Assembly: GCA_030847615.1 (NCBI GenBank)
Contig: JAUMIR010000003.1
Location: forward strand, 63,783,001 to 63,847,000
Direction of reading: 5' to 3'
DNA: 64,000 bases
Source: Gambelia wislizenii
Lineage: Eukaryota > Chordata > Lepidosauria > Squamata > Crotaphytidae
The notes beneath the pieces were generated by a model. It was not told the origin of the DNA. It was given only the letters and a program-made list of their open reading frames with translations, and did no database searches. The translations under genes and the position numbers were made by a program. This document shows, one piece after another, positions 10,931 through 23,491 of the stretch (position 1 is the first letter of the stretch; every line of letters begins with the position of its first letter).

Positions 10931-11581
10931 GGACTATCAGACTAGCATGTAAAAACGCTGCAATTCTGCAAATGAGGAAAGCGGAAACATTGTAGCATTA
11001 TTATACTTATTATCGCATGTTGCTGTAATCACGTGAAAGAACTGTCACGGAATTAGTGCACCACTAGCATCTAAGAACGGGACTTTACTTCTGTGGTTTT
11101 GCATGGGTGAGATTTTGGTGGTTCTCACGAGAAGACATGACTGCACTTAAAAACTCCAAAACCCCTTAATTTGCAAAGTAAATGAACACACAAACACTTA
11201 AACAAACCTAAAAACGTGCAAGCAAATTGGGACAGTTCATAAAAATAGCTTCCTGTGGATAGTTTTCATGTTCTCACTTGGGTGCTTTCTTGCTGGGAAT
11301 GGGGAAGGGTGGGTGGGGGGAAAGGACTGCGCATTCATGTTGTAGTCTTCTGATTACAGCAGGACATGTTTTCACACGCTCTTCAATACTGTAAAAAAAG
11401 AAAAGAAAAGAAAAAGGAAATTGAGAGCTATTGTTGGGTTGTCCCATCAATGAAAAGCAACACATTATTCACAGCTGGAGCACAGTTTGACCATGTGAAC
11501 ACAATGTCGTGCAATAGTGGGACCCCTTCACGCTACCATGATGTCGTAATCATGTGATTTTTGCTGCATTTGATAAAGTTC
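10931..11581. mobile_element. TIR element T3
   Basis: GGACTATCAGACTAGC at the left pairs loosely with TTTGATAAAGTTC at the right. Internal GAGGAAAGCGGAAACATTG and GGTTCTCACGAGAAGA match T1 (near 3750 and 3990), so T1 and T3 are copies of one family. It is noncoding. Flanks (AAA and TAA) are not an exact duplication. Confidence 0.68.
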
Positions 11582-13191
11582 TAAGTATGACTAAATCATG
11601 ACCAGGAGTATCATGAACCCTGTGCTCAGGAAATGCTATTAAGACTAGTGGGAATAAGGGCAAACCTTGTATGACTTGCAGGCATTAAGTGCCTTTACTA
11701 TAAAACAAGATGCTAACATGATAAATGAGTGTCAAAGTCTTTAAACCTTTTTTTTTTTAATGAATGAAAAGTAGCTGAGGAACGTAGCACTAAGACTGCT
11801 TAATTCTTTCCCCCTCTATATGCTTTTTCTTTCAAGATCAGCCACCTCCCAACTGCTTTTCCATCTGTAAAGGAAAACATGCCATATGCAGTATGTTCTA
11901 CAGTGGGGAGGGCCATGATTCTGCCCAGAAAAATGAAGGGAAGAGGGAAATTTTAACAGCACTCCTCTCACCATCCCTCCTGTGCCTGCCTGTTTGTAGT
12001 TTGTTTTTGAAAGGCAGGGGATCGTCGCATACACATTCAATGTAATGTCTCTTTTAGCCACAAGATAGCATGCCTACATCTCAGATATATTTCCCTTGCA
12101 AGTAATTATCGTATCTTGACTAAACTACCCACAACAGCAGCATGTTGTTTGTTTCATAACTAGCAGGAATATCTTGTCAAAACTACATTCAAGGCATTTT
12201 CTGAGTTTCTCAAGCGTATAGCCAGAAATGTTATGGTGTAGGGACCTAATGGAGGGAAGAAGAACCTCAAAATAGCCAGAATGTGAACTATAGTACTAAA
12301 TTTATATATCCCCTATAACCAAAATTGATTGGAACAAATCCTGCATAACCTTGCTTCTGTTTCCAAGACAGATTTTTTCCTTTAATGAAAGCTGAACATT
12401 CAGGAAGTAGGTTTGAAACATCTCTCAGGAGACCAGCCCCACAAAACACCCACAAGGGCACAGTCCTGACTAAAATGTCAGTTCTGGGTGTTGGTTTCAT
12501 GCTTTTTAAACTATTCAATGTCCAATTAGAGTGCTGGAAGAGGAACAGGATAATGTGATTGGGTGCCAACATTCTGACCATATTCTTTGACCTTTATATG
12601 TCAAAGTCCTTTTTGCAGAATCAATTGCCAGTAAATGTTAATTTTGTTTTCTGACTTGTTACACACAGATCTGCACGTCTTCCCTTAAAATTTAACTTCT
12701 ATTTCAGAGGGAGTGCATGTTTCTAGTGCAGGAGCTGTAATATCTTCTTGTTAGGAAAATGCAATCTTTCCATACATAGCAGCTGGGATTGCTGAATGGA
12801 ATATGGTCGCTTAAAGTATTCTGTACACTTACTGGAGACAGTGAGTCCCCCCCCCCCTTTTTGGAGATATGATCAATAACAAGAAACAAAGATCTTCCTG
12901 GATTAGCATGTACAAACCATTTTTCTGTGCCTCTAAGAATGTTATATTTGCAGGTTCTTCATGCTCTTCAGTTACAAAACAACAGCCGAAGAACACCAAT
13001 CTAGTCATTAAAAATAATTAGTGGTGAAGGCTAGTAAAGTCCCTTGTCCCCACCCACTCCTATTAATAGTATTCTTGAAACCTTTCATTTTCTTTAATGT
13101 GTTTGATTTAATTATATATTTGTTTAGTGAAGGCTGTGAATTCCCATCACCATGCTTTGGTACACAGATCCATACAGTGAAAAACATAGTA
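11582..13191. other. Unique DNA, no gene recognised
   Basis: A long stretch without recognisable repeats or exons. A C-run lies near 12847-12857. Short open frames on the minus strand (11816-12061, 12288-12581) carry no motif I recognise. Confidence 0.5.
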
Positions 13192-13402
13192 CAGTTGTCC
13201 CTTCACAGGAACCCCCCATGAATACCCATATCTGTGAATACTCAAGTCCCATTATATGCAATGGCATAGCAAAATGGTGTCCCTTATATAAGATGGCAAA
13301 ATCAAGGTTTGCTTTTTGGATTATTATTTTTTAAAGAATATTTTCAAGCCGTGAATACTTAAATACGTGAATGCCAAATCCGTGAATGTGGAGGGACAAC
13401 TG
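13192..13402. mobile_element. Tigger/pogo-type MITE P1
   Basis: Terminal repeats CAGTTGTCCCTTCACAGG and the complementary GTGGAGGGACAACTG are flanked by TA on both sides (13190-13191 and 13403-13404). CAGTTGTCCCT termini and TA duplications are the signature of pogo/Tigger elements of the Tc1/mariner superfamily. It is nonautonomous. Confidence 0.85.
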
Positions 13403-13504
13403 TATTGTTATTTATCAACTACATTTATAGATAATTCCTCAAGTGGTCTCATAAAGTTATACTCCTCCCTTTATTCTTACAATGGCCCTATGAAGTAGGT
13501 AAAA

Positions 13505-14085
13505 TCTGGGAGGAATCCCATGTGTCCAAATGGGATCCTGCAGCATTCTGTCATTTTTGGAGGGAGAGGGAGCAAAAGCTATGGGGGGAGCCTTTGGGCT
13601 TTTCCCAAGTTTAAAAAATTGCAGGGGAAATGCACATCTGCTCATTAGGACAACCAAATCGCAGTGCAGTGCATTCCTGAAAAGGATAGCTGATTGGTTG
13701 GACATGCACAGGGGGTGGAGCTGGGTATGAAGGCAATGCCCGGAACCACCATATTGGATTGTCGCTGTAGCGATGGTGAACTGAGGTGACAAAACAGCCT
13801 TTCTTTTTTTCGTTTTTTAAGTGGAAGATCGCTCTCCTGCATCTTGTATTTAGATTTTTTTTTTTTAAAAAAAATACTGCTTGGTGGGTGCAAGTTGGGG
13901 AGTATAGAATTGCAAGTAATTCATTCACATCCACCATCCTGATTCGCTGGCATGCCTCTGTGTGAACAGCAAACATGGATAGCTTTGCACACCAGCAACC
14001 TTGCAAAAAGATTTTTGAGACAGATGAAAGCTGCTGTGAATTGGTGTAGGTCTGTACCAATCCACAATTTATTTCCTTGTCTAGA
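13505..14085. repeat. Repeat family A, copy A1
   Basis: Contains segments shared with copies near 24.2-24.48 kb, 28.97-29.17 kb and, inverted, 55.08-55.29 kb: AGCTGATTGGTTGGACATG, GGGGGTGGAGCTG, a rule-like GAGGTGACAAAACAGCC, and AAGCTGCTGTGAATTGG. Copy A2 ends in ACAAGCCC-type termini, which points to a nonautonomous DNA element. Open frames on the minus strand (up to 241 codons) run across it but have no domain support. Confidence 0.6.
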
Positions 14086-14399
14086 CTGGTCCTGACAGTG
14101 AATGCCTGGCCCAAGGTGAGTTCAGTAGGTGAATCTGGTTCTCCCAAATCCTGGTCCAACACTTTAACCACAATGTCAGTGACCCTTCTGTCTAATAATA
14201 TCAGAGAACAACAAAATGGGTCTCTAATGGCAGTATTATCACACCCTTGACAAAGGGGGTGGATAAGACAGATTGCTATCATCACTGCAAGCATAGTTAG
14301 AATGTATGTGGGAACCCAGAGTGCCCTGAGATTCAATCTCCATTTTTTCCATATTTATTTGCACCTACAGATACAGCAACTGCTTTTGTTATGCAATGT
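14086..14399. other. No recognised feature
   Basis: Apparently unique sequence downstream of repeat A1. Nothing supportable was seen. Confidence 0.4.
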
Positions 14400-14515
14400 A
14401 ACCAGGGCTATAATCCTCTACACGCTTACGTGGATTTAAGTCCCACTGACTTCAACAGGGTTTACTTTTGTGTATTATATGTATGCTATAGGAATGTACT
14501 GTAAGTTAGGACTAT
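14400..14515. repeat. Small palindromic MITE-like repeat
   Basis: TTTAAGTCCCACTGACTTCA followed by an imperfect complementary half (ACAGGGTTTACTTTTGTG) and inverted outer parts ATAATCCTCTACACGC / GTATGCTATAGGAATG. A related unit is at 30845-31005. The type is widespread in reptile genomes; its transposase family is not determined here. Confidence 0.5.
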
Positions 14516-14750
14516 TTGGTGTTGCCTGCTTAAACAATCTGCCCAAGGTTGTGTAAAACTCAGGTGTTTGCTTAGCAGAAGCCAGATGTTTGAATGTAGG
14601 GTAATAGATTAGCTTTGTACCTTTGGTCTACTGATGTTACACTGAAATGGGTCTTTTAACAGTTTGTTAACTGAATAAGCTAATTTATGGAATTCCTTTC
14701 TTTCCCACTGATTATGTGGATAGGTTTTCGGGTTTTATAACCAACTTCTA

Positions 14751-15091
14751 GGACATTTTCAGACACGTCTTACCATGCTAGAAGCTTTTGGGAGAGCTTC
14801 GGTGCTGCCACGTGGCAGGGACTCCATTTCAGACGATGCCATCCCTCTGGCGAAATCATCTGTGTCACTTCCGTGTAGGATTGGAGTCGGCCACGCCATG
14901 TTTTATTCACGGACAACTTTTGTGAATAAAATCTGGCGAAATATGGCGTGGCCAGCTCCAGTCCTACATGGAAGTGACATGGATGATTTCGCCAGAGGGA
15001 TGGGGTCGTCTGAAATGGAGTTCCTGCCGCGCAGCAGCGCCAAAGCTCTCCCACAAACTTATAGTGCGGTAAGACGTGTCTGAAAATGTCC
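14751..15091. mobile_element. Hairpin element FB3, 341 bp
   Basis: GGACATTTTCAGACACGTCT at the left is exactly matched in complement at the right. The arms pair to within about 20 base differences in ~155 (by eye). The 3-bp direct repeat CTA (14748-14750 and 15092-15094) is a target duplication. The apex lies near 14918-14936 (CGGACAACTTTTGTG). Arm blocks such as GCGAAATCATC and GTGTCACTTCC are shared with FB2. Confidence 0.87.
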
Positions 15092-15094
15092 CTA

Positions 15095-15876
15095 GTCTCC
15101 AAAAGATAATCATAGAGCTCTTCCAGACTGGTTTAAAGAAATGTGAGTTCTCATAATATTGACCCTTGGGCTTTGCTGCTTGTTGTCACTTCTATGTCCA
15201 CTCATTCCATTCTTTTGGGAGGCTGTTTGTAGTGATTTCTTGGATCTGCACTAGGGCAGATTTTTAAATGTTTTGAAAAAGAAAAAACAAGGCATGGTTT
15301 TCTGAGGTGGATCTATGGTCTGAAGGGCAAATGTTGTCCTCTCTCAATTTTGTAAGTATTTTTCTTAGAGCTGCAGTGGTATAATGCAAAAGTCTTCTTT
15401 TACTGATGCACTATAGCACAATAACTCTTAAAAAATAAAAAGAGAGAGGAGGGAAGAAAATGGGAGACTTTTTTTCTCATGATATGTCTTGCAGTTAAAA
15501 AGGTGGTGGAAAAATGTTACAGCTGGTGCCAGGAATTGCCAGAAAATAGTCGAGGAAATGGTGATTAGTATCCTGGATATTTTTTTTTTAAAATATATCA
15601 AAATGCAATTTCCCAACACATCTGTCCTATCTGGAAGAGCTGTTTCACAAACTCTGTACATCAACTGAATTGTTTGGATGGGAAACGCCAGCTATATAAA
15701 ATGGCTGTTTTTGTTCCACTGAACTTAAAAGAAGATAGATTAATTTTATGGAACTGGGAGCAGCCCTTCTGAACCTGCTGACTGGGGTTGATGGGAACTG
15801 TCAATCAACATTTGGAAGGTATCAAGTTAGAGAAAGCTGGATTATAGCATTTGGAGAGCTGCATCTATGCATAGTA

Positions 15877-15880
<4 letters not shown>
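15095..15880. other. No gene recognised; one degraded MITE fragment
   Basis: Mostly unique DNA. A fragment near 15750-15830 (GGGAGCAGCCCTTCTGAACC to CAATCAACATTTGGAAGG) resembles the hAT-type MITE at 18020. No gene was seen. Confidence 0.4.
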
Positions 15881-15917
<37 letters not shown>

Positions 15918-16519
15918 CTTTTCTTCACAAATGAAGATTCAGGAAGGACTCATCCTACGCTTTCTGCAAGCACGCTGATGACTAAAAAGGCCAATCCGAG
16001 ATAAACAAGTCCGGTTGCAGAAAGCACAGCAGAAGGTTTCCTTGGGTGATGTTTCCGGGTTGTGATTCTTTCTGCATTGTCGTTTCTCTTCAAGACTTGT
16101 TCGGCGTGAGTTTTCAAATAAGGCTGCAGTCTTGTGGATAGTGCGTCTCCATGCCTCCCAATGTGAGGCCAGGGTGAAACATTGTTGGTGATCAATTTGG
16201 CTGAGCCTGAGATGTAGCTTCAGGGAGTCCTTGTATCGCTTTTTTGGAGCGCCCCTCTTATGCTGACCCGTGATGAGTTCACCGTAGAGTACTATTTTGT
16301 TCTCAATATCATGGCCTCAGTGCTGGTGATCCCTGCTTGCTCAAGGACAGCAACATTCGTCACATAGTCAGTCCAGTGTATATTTAGGATTGTGCGTATA
16401 CAGCCCTGATGAAAGCGTTTGAGGAGTCGTAAGTGGTGGCGATAGGTGACAGTATCTATATTAAAGAGCTGATGGAAGTTTCTAGAGATGGTGGACATTC
16501 CTCCTTCACCTCTGGCCAC
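15881..16519 (-). mobile_element. (GA)n-tailed LINE (family Z), copy Z1, 5'-truncated
   Basis: On the minus strand this is the C-terminal end of a LINE ORF (motif ILNIHWTDYVTNVAVLEQAG), a mutated linker, a C-terminal zinc-finger region, and a short 3' UTR with a small hairpin (15923-15936). It ends in a (GA)n tail, seen as (CT)n at about 15881-15915. The part near 16270-16310 is missing compared with Z2. Such ORFs are often named endonuclease-reverse transcriptase; I cannot place the clade from this fragment. Confidence 0.8.
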
Positions 16520-17021
16520 CGGTGGCTCATGGAATAAGCAAAGGGGGTGCCCTCCCCATCATTTTGGAGTGTGGCATTCCCGTCATTGCATCAATGAGTT
16601 GCCACCTCCTCAGGTGACATATTTTAGGTGTCATAAAAAAGACAGCAAATTATTAGTTATTTGATTTGTTATAACTGCATGTATATTTCTAGAGATGGGG
16701 AGAGGTGTTTGGAGGAATGCTCTGTACCCTGTGCCAAAATAATGTAATTTACTTTGGCTACAATGGACCTTGAACTGGATGGGTAAGAGATGCTCTTTGC
16801 TGCTTTGCCTCAACAGCAAGATGTTTTGTGGGCAGCGCTTAGAAACTTTCCCATCTTTGCTTTTTCTTTGGGCCTAAATAAAATTTATATGAAATCAAGG
16901 AAGGAAGGAAGGAATTAATGTGAGCCTCTAAAACAAAAACAGAAAAGGAAGGGGTGAATCTGAAAAAACAAAAATGAGCATGTGTGAGGGGGGAAGGGAC
17001 TGCTTGACCCTTTTCCATGTA
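16520..17021. other. No recognised feature
   Basis: Apparently unique DNA between LINE copy Z1 and a Tigger-type MITE. Confidence 0.5.
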
Positions 17022-17250
17022 CAGGTCAACCCCCGTATCTGTTGGGGATACATTCCAAGACACCCACACCCCTGTAGATACCTGAAACTGTGGATAATAG
17101 GGAACCCTGTTACTCTCAATGAGACAAACACTGGAAATTGACAATAGAACCACACTGGAGGACCTAGAAATGCCTAGAGAGAAGATATTTTTTCGAATGT
17201 GGAAAAGTAAAACCACAGATACTGAATCTGTGGATATAGCGGTCAGCCTG
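17022..17250. mobile_element. Tigger/pogo-type MITE P2
   Basis: CAGGTCAACCCCCGTATC at the left and GCGGTCAGCCTG at the right, with TA on both sides (17020-17021, 17251-17252). It shares GAGGACCTAGAAATGCCTAG with P3 at 19856-20078, so the two are copies of one family. Confidence 0.82.
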
Positions 17251-17589
17251 TACTGCTTTTCTGAGGCAAACTGCACCTCAAAACTACTTCCTTTCCACTG
17301 TGAGTATAATCATAGATTTAGAACACTGTTGGGGAGGGGGGACTGAGCATCCGTGTCCCTGCTTCCTTACTGCAGATTACCTATTATGTCACATTTTCCC
17401 TGACAAAGGTAAACACAAGTGCGGAACCCTCAGTCAGGAGTGATAATGGTGGGAACAATTTGGAACAGGAAAGTGGCCAGTGGACCCTCTTGTCTGCTAC
17501 ACCAGTATCCAAACAACTTTTCTCATTAAAAACAAGTATTTGAGTTTTTTTTATATGTACATTTCGGTGTAATACTTACTGAGATGGGG

Positions 17590-17597
17590 AAAGTATT

Positions 17598-17628
<31 letters not shown>

Positions 17629-17762
17629 TACCCTGCTCTTCAGCCACAAGGCTATCAGAGTGACTTACAAATTGTTTTTAAGCAATAGCAATTTACCCAT
17701 CTACACTGCATTAAGCAGTTTCCAATGTGTGTTAGCTAATTGCTCCCATAAGCCAGGTACAC
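17590..17762 (-). mobile_element. SINE family S2, 3' part
   Basis: On the minus strand: a GTGTTAGCTAATTGC-like body in complement, then GCTCT...AGAGC tail stem and a (TAAA)n tail at about 17597-17630. The same body and tail occur in the longer copy at 51891-52190. The tRNA head is missing here. Confidence 0.78.
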
Positions 17763-17817
17763 ATGTATGACATGTATTCCAAGGCTTTTTGTGCATGTGT
17801 CCTCAATGTGTCCAGAC

Positions 17818-17912
17818 ACCCTAAACCAGTGCTTCTTAGGCTCTCTGATAGGGGGACAGGACCTGGCACTAGTCAGGGGACCACCACTTTGAGTAGCACT
17901 GCCTCAGAGCAC
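17818..17912. repeat. hAT-type MITE fragment
   Basis: ACCAGTGCTTCTTAGGCTC and a right part GAGTAGCACTG suggest a decayed hAT terminal pair of the CAGTGGTTCTCAA type. It is degraded and no duplication was found. Confidence 0.4.
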
Positions 17913-18019
17913 CCTTTTTCTGACCTTCCCTCATTAATTGCATCTCTTGGAAAGTGCCAGGAACAGAAATTAATCTTTTAAAAGGGCTACATCGAATTTA
18001 CTCCCTGAATAGCATGTAA

Positions 18020-18168
18020 AACAGGGGTGGGAAATGTGCAGACCTCCAAGTGTTTTCAACCTGCAATTCCTCTCAGTCCTAGCCAGCATAGTCAATAGTG
18101 TGGATTGATGGAAGTTGCAATCCAACAACATTTGGAGGGCCACCTGTTGCCCACCCCTAATGTAGCAG
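18020..18168. mobile_element. hAT-type MITE
   Basis: CAGGGGTGGGAAATGTGC at the left and GTTGCCCACCCCTA at the right are inverted. Flanks ATGTAAAA and ATGTAGCA agree at 6 of 8 positions, as expected of an aged 8-bp hAT duplication. The inside holds AACATTTGGAGGGCCACC. Confidence 0.72.
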
Positions 18169-18169
18169 C

Positions 18170-19853
18170 TTTGAAGGTCTATCTCTTCCTGCTCTCTATG
18201 CATCCCTGTCCCTTTCCTTCCAATGACTTTATGACAAGTTTCTGAGATCCTCTGGCTCAGAGAAGCTTCAAAAGAAGAGAATATTAGCAAGCTATTAAAG
18301 CTTTTTTAACATATAAAAAAATCATGCAATGTAATGCCACAAGGCTTATTTATTTGGTCAGTTGTATAAAGCTACCCAAGGAAGAAGAATACAAAAGAAA
18401 TAAGTAATAATAATAACCTGCTGAGTCATTCCTCCAGGAGGCTGCAAAAGAAGAAGGATTATTGGCTTCTGCTGAGAGATCTTAAGAGCCTCTGTTGATT
18501 TTGTTGCTCTCAGAATAACTGGTTAGTCATTTTCTTTATAAATTCAAGCCTGGATGTAGTCCAAATACCACAGATATAGTCCAAGTAATCCTGAATGTCA
18601 CAAAATGGTACCTTTGTACCTACAACTGTCAGTGCTCAGGACAGTTAGGTCTACCTCACAGTGCAGCCTTCAGTGTATTCCTAACCCAGGACACATGTGT
18701 AATGCAGTTTTTCACCTTCCTGCATATGAAAGTTGCAGACTTTAGAAAAGCTGAATTTGTGGTGGCCATTGGGAACATTGTCTGAGATGAGGACAAGCCA
18801 CATACACATACGCGCACACACACACACACACACAGAGATAGAGATCTTTGCTTGCTTTATGTAACTATCCTTGATTTGTGGGAGGGCACATCAATCCCAA
18901 GTGTGAGGAGGTGGGAAGCTCATCAGTCCTGCCAGAATCAATGGGGCCAGCCAAAAGTACACAAACTGGTATTCCAGCAGCAATCAATTCCCCTATATTG
19001 GCAGGTTTCTGACATCTGCTTTCTAGTCTTCTTTTTTTCTGTTGGCCTTCCTTTGTATCCCTTTCAACCTTCACAGCATAGTCCTAATCATGTGACATAT
19101 TGGATAATCTGTGGATGAGTGTGTAGCAGGCTGCATTTGCTAGTCCTGTCCTGACACCTGTGCATTTAGCCAAACTACTGGATCCTACAAACACTGGCAG
19201 CCCATGATCTGAGGCAAGGCAAACGAGAGGTGCCTCATCCCATCATTACAGTTCAGAGCACACCTTTTCTTGAACCACAGGCTACATGTGCAAACAGTCT
19301 ACATGTGCCTGCGAATATGCATATGCTCTGTCAATGCAATTGGGTACCCTGGGTTTCTGATTCCAACACGTACACAACTGAATGTATGTATTATATAGTA
19401 TGCATATATGCATACTAATTCTTTTTGGCATTTTCTTTTGTTCTTCCTCTCTTGCTTTACTTCTCTTTTGTCTCTTCCATTTCTATATTCTTCCATTTCT
19501 TTGGTGAGATCTGCTCCCTCTCCTTGTAGCTGAAATTGATTCATGATCTCATGTACCTTGATGCAATTTGGGAGCAGGTTACATTGGAATTTGGTTATAT
19601 AGGTACAGTCAGGAGTATGGGCATAATTTCTATGTCAGCTTCTAGGCTAAAGGAGAAGTCTCCCCAAAACATGAAGTAAAAGGCTATAGCACTTTCCATT
19701 CCTCCCCTATACAACTCTGTCCCCACTCCTCACACTTCCTCTCTCTCTCTCTCCCCTTATTTCAAGGTCTAGAAACTTTGCAGGGGCACTTTCCCCTTAA
19801 TCTCCTAAAACACCAGTTCCAGCTGAGGTTAATTATATCTAACTAGGGTCAAG
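18170..19853. other. Unique DNA with a (CA)n microsatellite
   Basis: No gene or interspersed repeat was recognised. A (CA)n tract lies at about 18813-18834 and a short (CT)n near 19739-19753. Confidence 0.5.
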
Positions 19854-19855
19854 TA

Positions 19856-20078
19856 CAGGCCTTGTCCCGTATTCGAGGGGGTTACATTCCAAGACCACGT
19901 GTGGATACCTGAAACCCTGGTTAATAGGGAACCTTATTATTTTCAATGAGAAGAACACCAGACATTGACCACAAAATCACATTGGAGGACCTAGAAATGC
20001 CTAGAGAGAACATACATTTTTCGGATGTGGCTAAGTGAAACCATGGATACCAAATCAGTGGATATAGGGGCTGGCCTG
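19856..20078. mobile_element. Tigger/pogo-type MITE P3
   Basis: CAGGCCTTGTCCCG at the left and GGGGCTGGCCTG at the right, TA flanks at 19854-19855 and 20079-20080, and an interior shared with P2 (GACCTAGAAATGCCTAGAG). Confidence 0.82.
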
Positions 20079-20234
20079 TACAAATCACAGCAAGCACTGT
20101 GTCTTTATTTTTTTTTATTTCATGCAAACACAGGCATGTTAGAAGCAGCACTTATTTCAAAAGCCAGAGTTCTTAACTATGCAAGGCCTGGCTTTCACTC
20201 CCTCTGCCCCTTTCTCCAGTGATTCTATCTGATA

Positions 20235-20578
20235 GGAGATTTTCACACGGAGAAAGTAATTCCCAGGGAGATCGGGAGAGAAACGGGGCTGTTCCGGTAG
20301 CAGAGCTCCATTTCGCATGCCCCCTTCCTTCTCTCGATCTCCCGTCGCCCTCCCTCCATGCTGCTTCCATTTCCCCCCTGCTATGTTCTGCAATTTTTTT
20401 ACTAATGAAGAACTTTCATTAGTAAAACATTGCGGGAGGGAAATGGAAGCAGCATGGAGGGAGGACGACGGGAGATCGGGAGAAGGAATGGGGCGTGTGA
20501 AACGGAGCTCTGCTACCGGAACAGCCCTGTTTCTCTCCTGATCTCCCCAGGGATTACTTTCTCCATGTGAAAATCTCC
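20235..20578. mobile_element. Hairpin element FB4, 344 bp
   Basis: GGAGATTTTCACA is complemented by TGTGAAAATCTCC, and the arms (about 20235-20400 and 20408-20578) pair nearly throughout, including TGCTTCCATTTCCC. The apex is TACTAATGAAGAACTTTCAT, itself a short hairpin. TA lies on both sides (20233-20234, 20579-20580). No coding content. Confidence 0.85.
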
Positions 20579-20586
20579 TAGTCTAA

Positions 20587-20800
20587 CCCAGCCTTTCTCA
20601 ACATTTTTATCCTGGAGGAGCCCTTGAAATAATTTTCCTGTCTCAAGGAACCCTTGCATTAAAAATTTGGTCTCGGTGAATCCCTGCATAAAAATTATTA
20701 TGTCTATAGCTAAAAAAGTTTATTTAAAAAAAATCACAATCTCTGATGGAACCCCTAGTGACCGTTCAAGGAACCTTAAGGATCCAGGGAATCCTATATT
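20587..20800 (+). repeat. Degraded hAT-like repeat
   Basis: CCAGCCTTTCTCAACATTTT followed by repeated GGAACCC motifs is typical of a decayed hAT-type MITE left end. The right end is not clear. Confidence 0.4.
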
Positions 20801-21990
20801 GGCTCTTCTTGCAGCCATGCTCCTTCAGGAATCTGCAAACATTTTTTTCTATAGTTTTGTAATGGAAGATCCGTTCCTGTCCCAGCAGATATTGTGGACC
20901 CTTCTGGGAGACTTGCTGCTCATGCTGAAACCTTCTTTGCACACTGATTGGGCCAAATATTTTACTTAGAACACAGGATTCAGAAAGCAGGCCCTTGCTT
21001 CCAAATTCAGCAGAAATGATCAAGGCACAGTGGTCTATTCCAGTCTATTCCACCTGCCAACAACCTAGTTTTCTATGCAATTAAGAGATCAGTAGTGTAG
21101 AGATGTATTCCCCCTGCCAAGCATGTAATGTTTTTGTACAATGCAGTCCAATCACAGCAACTAGTTTCAAAACAGTAAACAAGTCCCTTTGGCGTGCATA
21201 ATATTTGGTAAAGTATCCAAATGAAGAATTACTTCTTTTTGTTTCTTTCTTCTTACAAAACAGCTTGTTTTCAACAGCAGATCAAATTTAAGTGAGGGAT
21301 GCCAAGGATTAGACCCTGTTGCTTCTCTTGCATAAAGAAAATATAAGATTGTTATCACCACTGGCAAGACAACAGAGTTTCAGAGTTAGGAATCCAAGAG
21401 ATTCAAACTGATCAGTCAAGCTAAGACTTTGACAGGTCTGGTTCATCTAGTTGCTCGTCCATTTGCTCTATGCTGGATAAAAAAATGGAGTACTTACTCT
21501 CTGAGCAATCTAGACAGAGAGCTTTTAGTTAAAAATTGAGAACTGCACTTTCAGAAGCACCAAATAGCCAATTTAACTGTTGTTTGGTCCCTCCTTGAAA
21601 AAGACCCCAATAGCCAATGTTAAAAACAGAAGTCATTTCCAGTTTCACAAAAATGGCTTAATGCAGCCGCCAGATCCATGACTATACACCTGTGTTGTAT
21701 TTTCTGGGTCATGTGTGCACAGTTAGCTCATATGGGTTTCTGTCCAAATACAGGGTTTCAGAATTCCCTTGATTGTGGTAGAGTATCTACCACCCAATTG
21801 TGGGGAATTCAGAGCTAAGCTTTGTAGGTGGCATGGAGTGAGGAGGCATCAATCAGCATGGGAAGAACTTCCTGCTTTGAGTTGTTATTGGCTGGTTGTT
21901 TGTAGAAATGCTCTAGGCTTCAGTTGATTGTCATATGAAAATAACTTATTTATTTTCTAAGAAACTCCATCTGTTATGAGAAGAATCCAA
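20801..21990. other. No recognised feature
   Basis: Apparently unique DNA, no gene recognised. Confidence 0.5.
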
Positions 21991-22489
21991 AGAATAACTG
22001 GTGACTCTCACTTACCTTCTCTTTCAGCAGAAGGCTTCCGCAGCAATGAAGAGGAAGTGAACGAAGCCCTGTTCACTTCCTCCTTTGAAATCCTGTGAGA
22101 CTTCATCACACGGGACGGGACATTTTTAAAAAACCAAACAAAATAAACACAGAAAAAGTTACACAAAAAATATACACGTACGTTAAAACTTACAAATAAC
22201 CCAGGGAAGGTCATAAAAGTGTGTCACTTAACTGCATGTTGTGATCTCACCCAGAAATGTTCACACTGGACCAGCCAGTCACATGACTTAAATGGCATGA
22301 GATTTCACACGATGGCAATGCCGGCACTAAAGTACCACGGGGATCAACTGATGACTTCAGCCATCAATTAAAAAGTACAAGTTTTGGCCAGTACATAAAT
22401 GCAAAAGGGCAACGCTGTCTGATATGTGCGCTCTTTTGCGTTTATGTGGCGTAGTTATGATGCTGTACTTAGTGCATCTGATAAAGTCC
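21991..22489. mobile_element. TIR element T4, left end unclear
   Basis: The right end CATCTGATAAAGTCC is of the GGACTTTATCAGA type. The interior shares layout with the 63352 element (TTCACTTCCT, a lysine-poor AT tract, ATTCACTTA/TCACTTAAC) and, in reverse, with T5. I could not locate a left terminal repeat; it may be truncated. Confidence 0.5.
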
Positions 22490-23454
22490 TTTGTTCCTTT
22501 TTGGGGGGATGGGGCGGGGATGGCATATGATGATGCTATAAGTGCATCTCCTTCAACTATTCTAGTTTGGGAGAGACAGTCCTGAATAATCCTATTTTGT
22601 TCCACTTTTTCAGCATCTTTCAAAATGTCTCAGTTTCTCTGCCCTCTTTCCGCTTTCCCCCTTTGTCCTCAAGTTTCTTCAGTTGCTGTAAATTGAGTTC
22701 AAAGTATAAAAGTAGCACTCCATTAATTCATCAGAGGGGAGAGGGGTAAAATCCTGCCCTAACCCTCAGTAGACTCAAGCAAAAGCAACCTGCTGGCTTG
22801 TACGTTCTTCCTCAGTAATAACTTTTTCCATCTTGGCCACCCTGTGATGTTGCTTAGTCACATGTGTTCCAAATTTCATCTGTGAAATGTTGGTGGGTAT
22901 GCAAATAGCAGAAACTGCTTCAGCAGCCTGGCCACCATTTTGCATCCTCTACAATAAGTATACCTAACATTGTTCCAGAACATGGGCAGAGGTATGGGGA
23001 AGGTCAGAATGAGGTCTGCCATGCATTAAAAAAAAAAAAAGGTAGAAAATTCTATAAAGTGGCTTTTTTCACTAAGTGGAAGAGGAAAAAAAACACTGGG
23101 GGGAGGGAATCTCAAGAGAATGTTTTATTTAAAAAATGTGGAAATGCCCATTGTTTATATATTTTTTTGTTTTTAATGGCTTAATTTTTTTATACTTATA
23201 GTTTGCATAATTTTATGTAAATGGATTTGTGAGGTCACCCTGAAACAAAGTAAATAAATAAATAAATAGTGATATGAACCAACAATGTATTCCAAAACAT
23301 GGCTGACGCTCTCCCACAAGCTGAGGAGGAAGAGGTAACCAGCAATAGTGTGCAAGCTTTTTGGGGGGGAAGCTTTGACTCACTTAGTCTTTTCATTAAG
23401 TAACAGTTAAGTTTTCTTTCTATGGAAGAATCTCTAGTTCTTCAAAGTAAAATC
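22490..23454. other. No gene recognised; A- and T-rich runs
   Basis: Apparently unique sequence with an A run near 23029 and T-rich stretches near 23160. Nothing supportable was seen. Confidence 0.45.
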
Positions 23455-23491
23455 CACACTGGCATAGTGGCTAAGAGCTACTGGCTATTAA

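Noticed and set aside
13611..14336. 241-codon minus-strand open frame as a host gene
   Set aside because: It runs across repeat A1 and has no recognisable domain. Its codons change phase relative to the other copies of the repeat.
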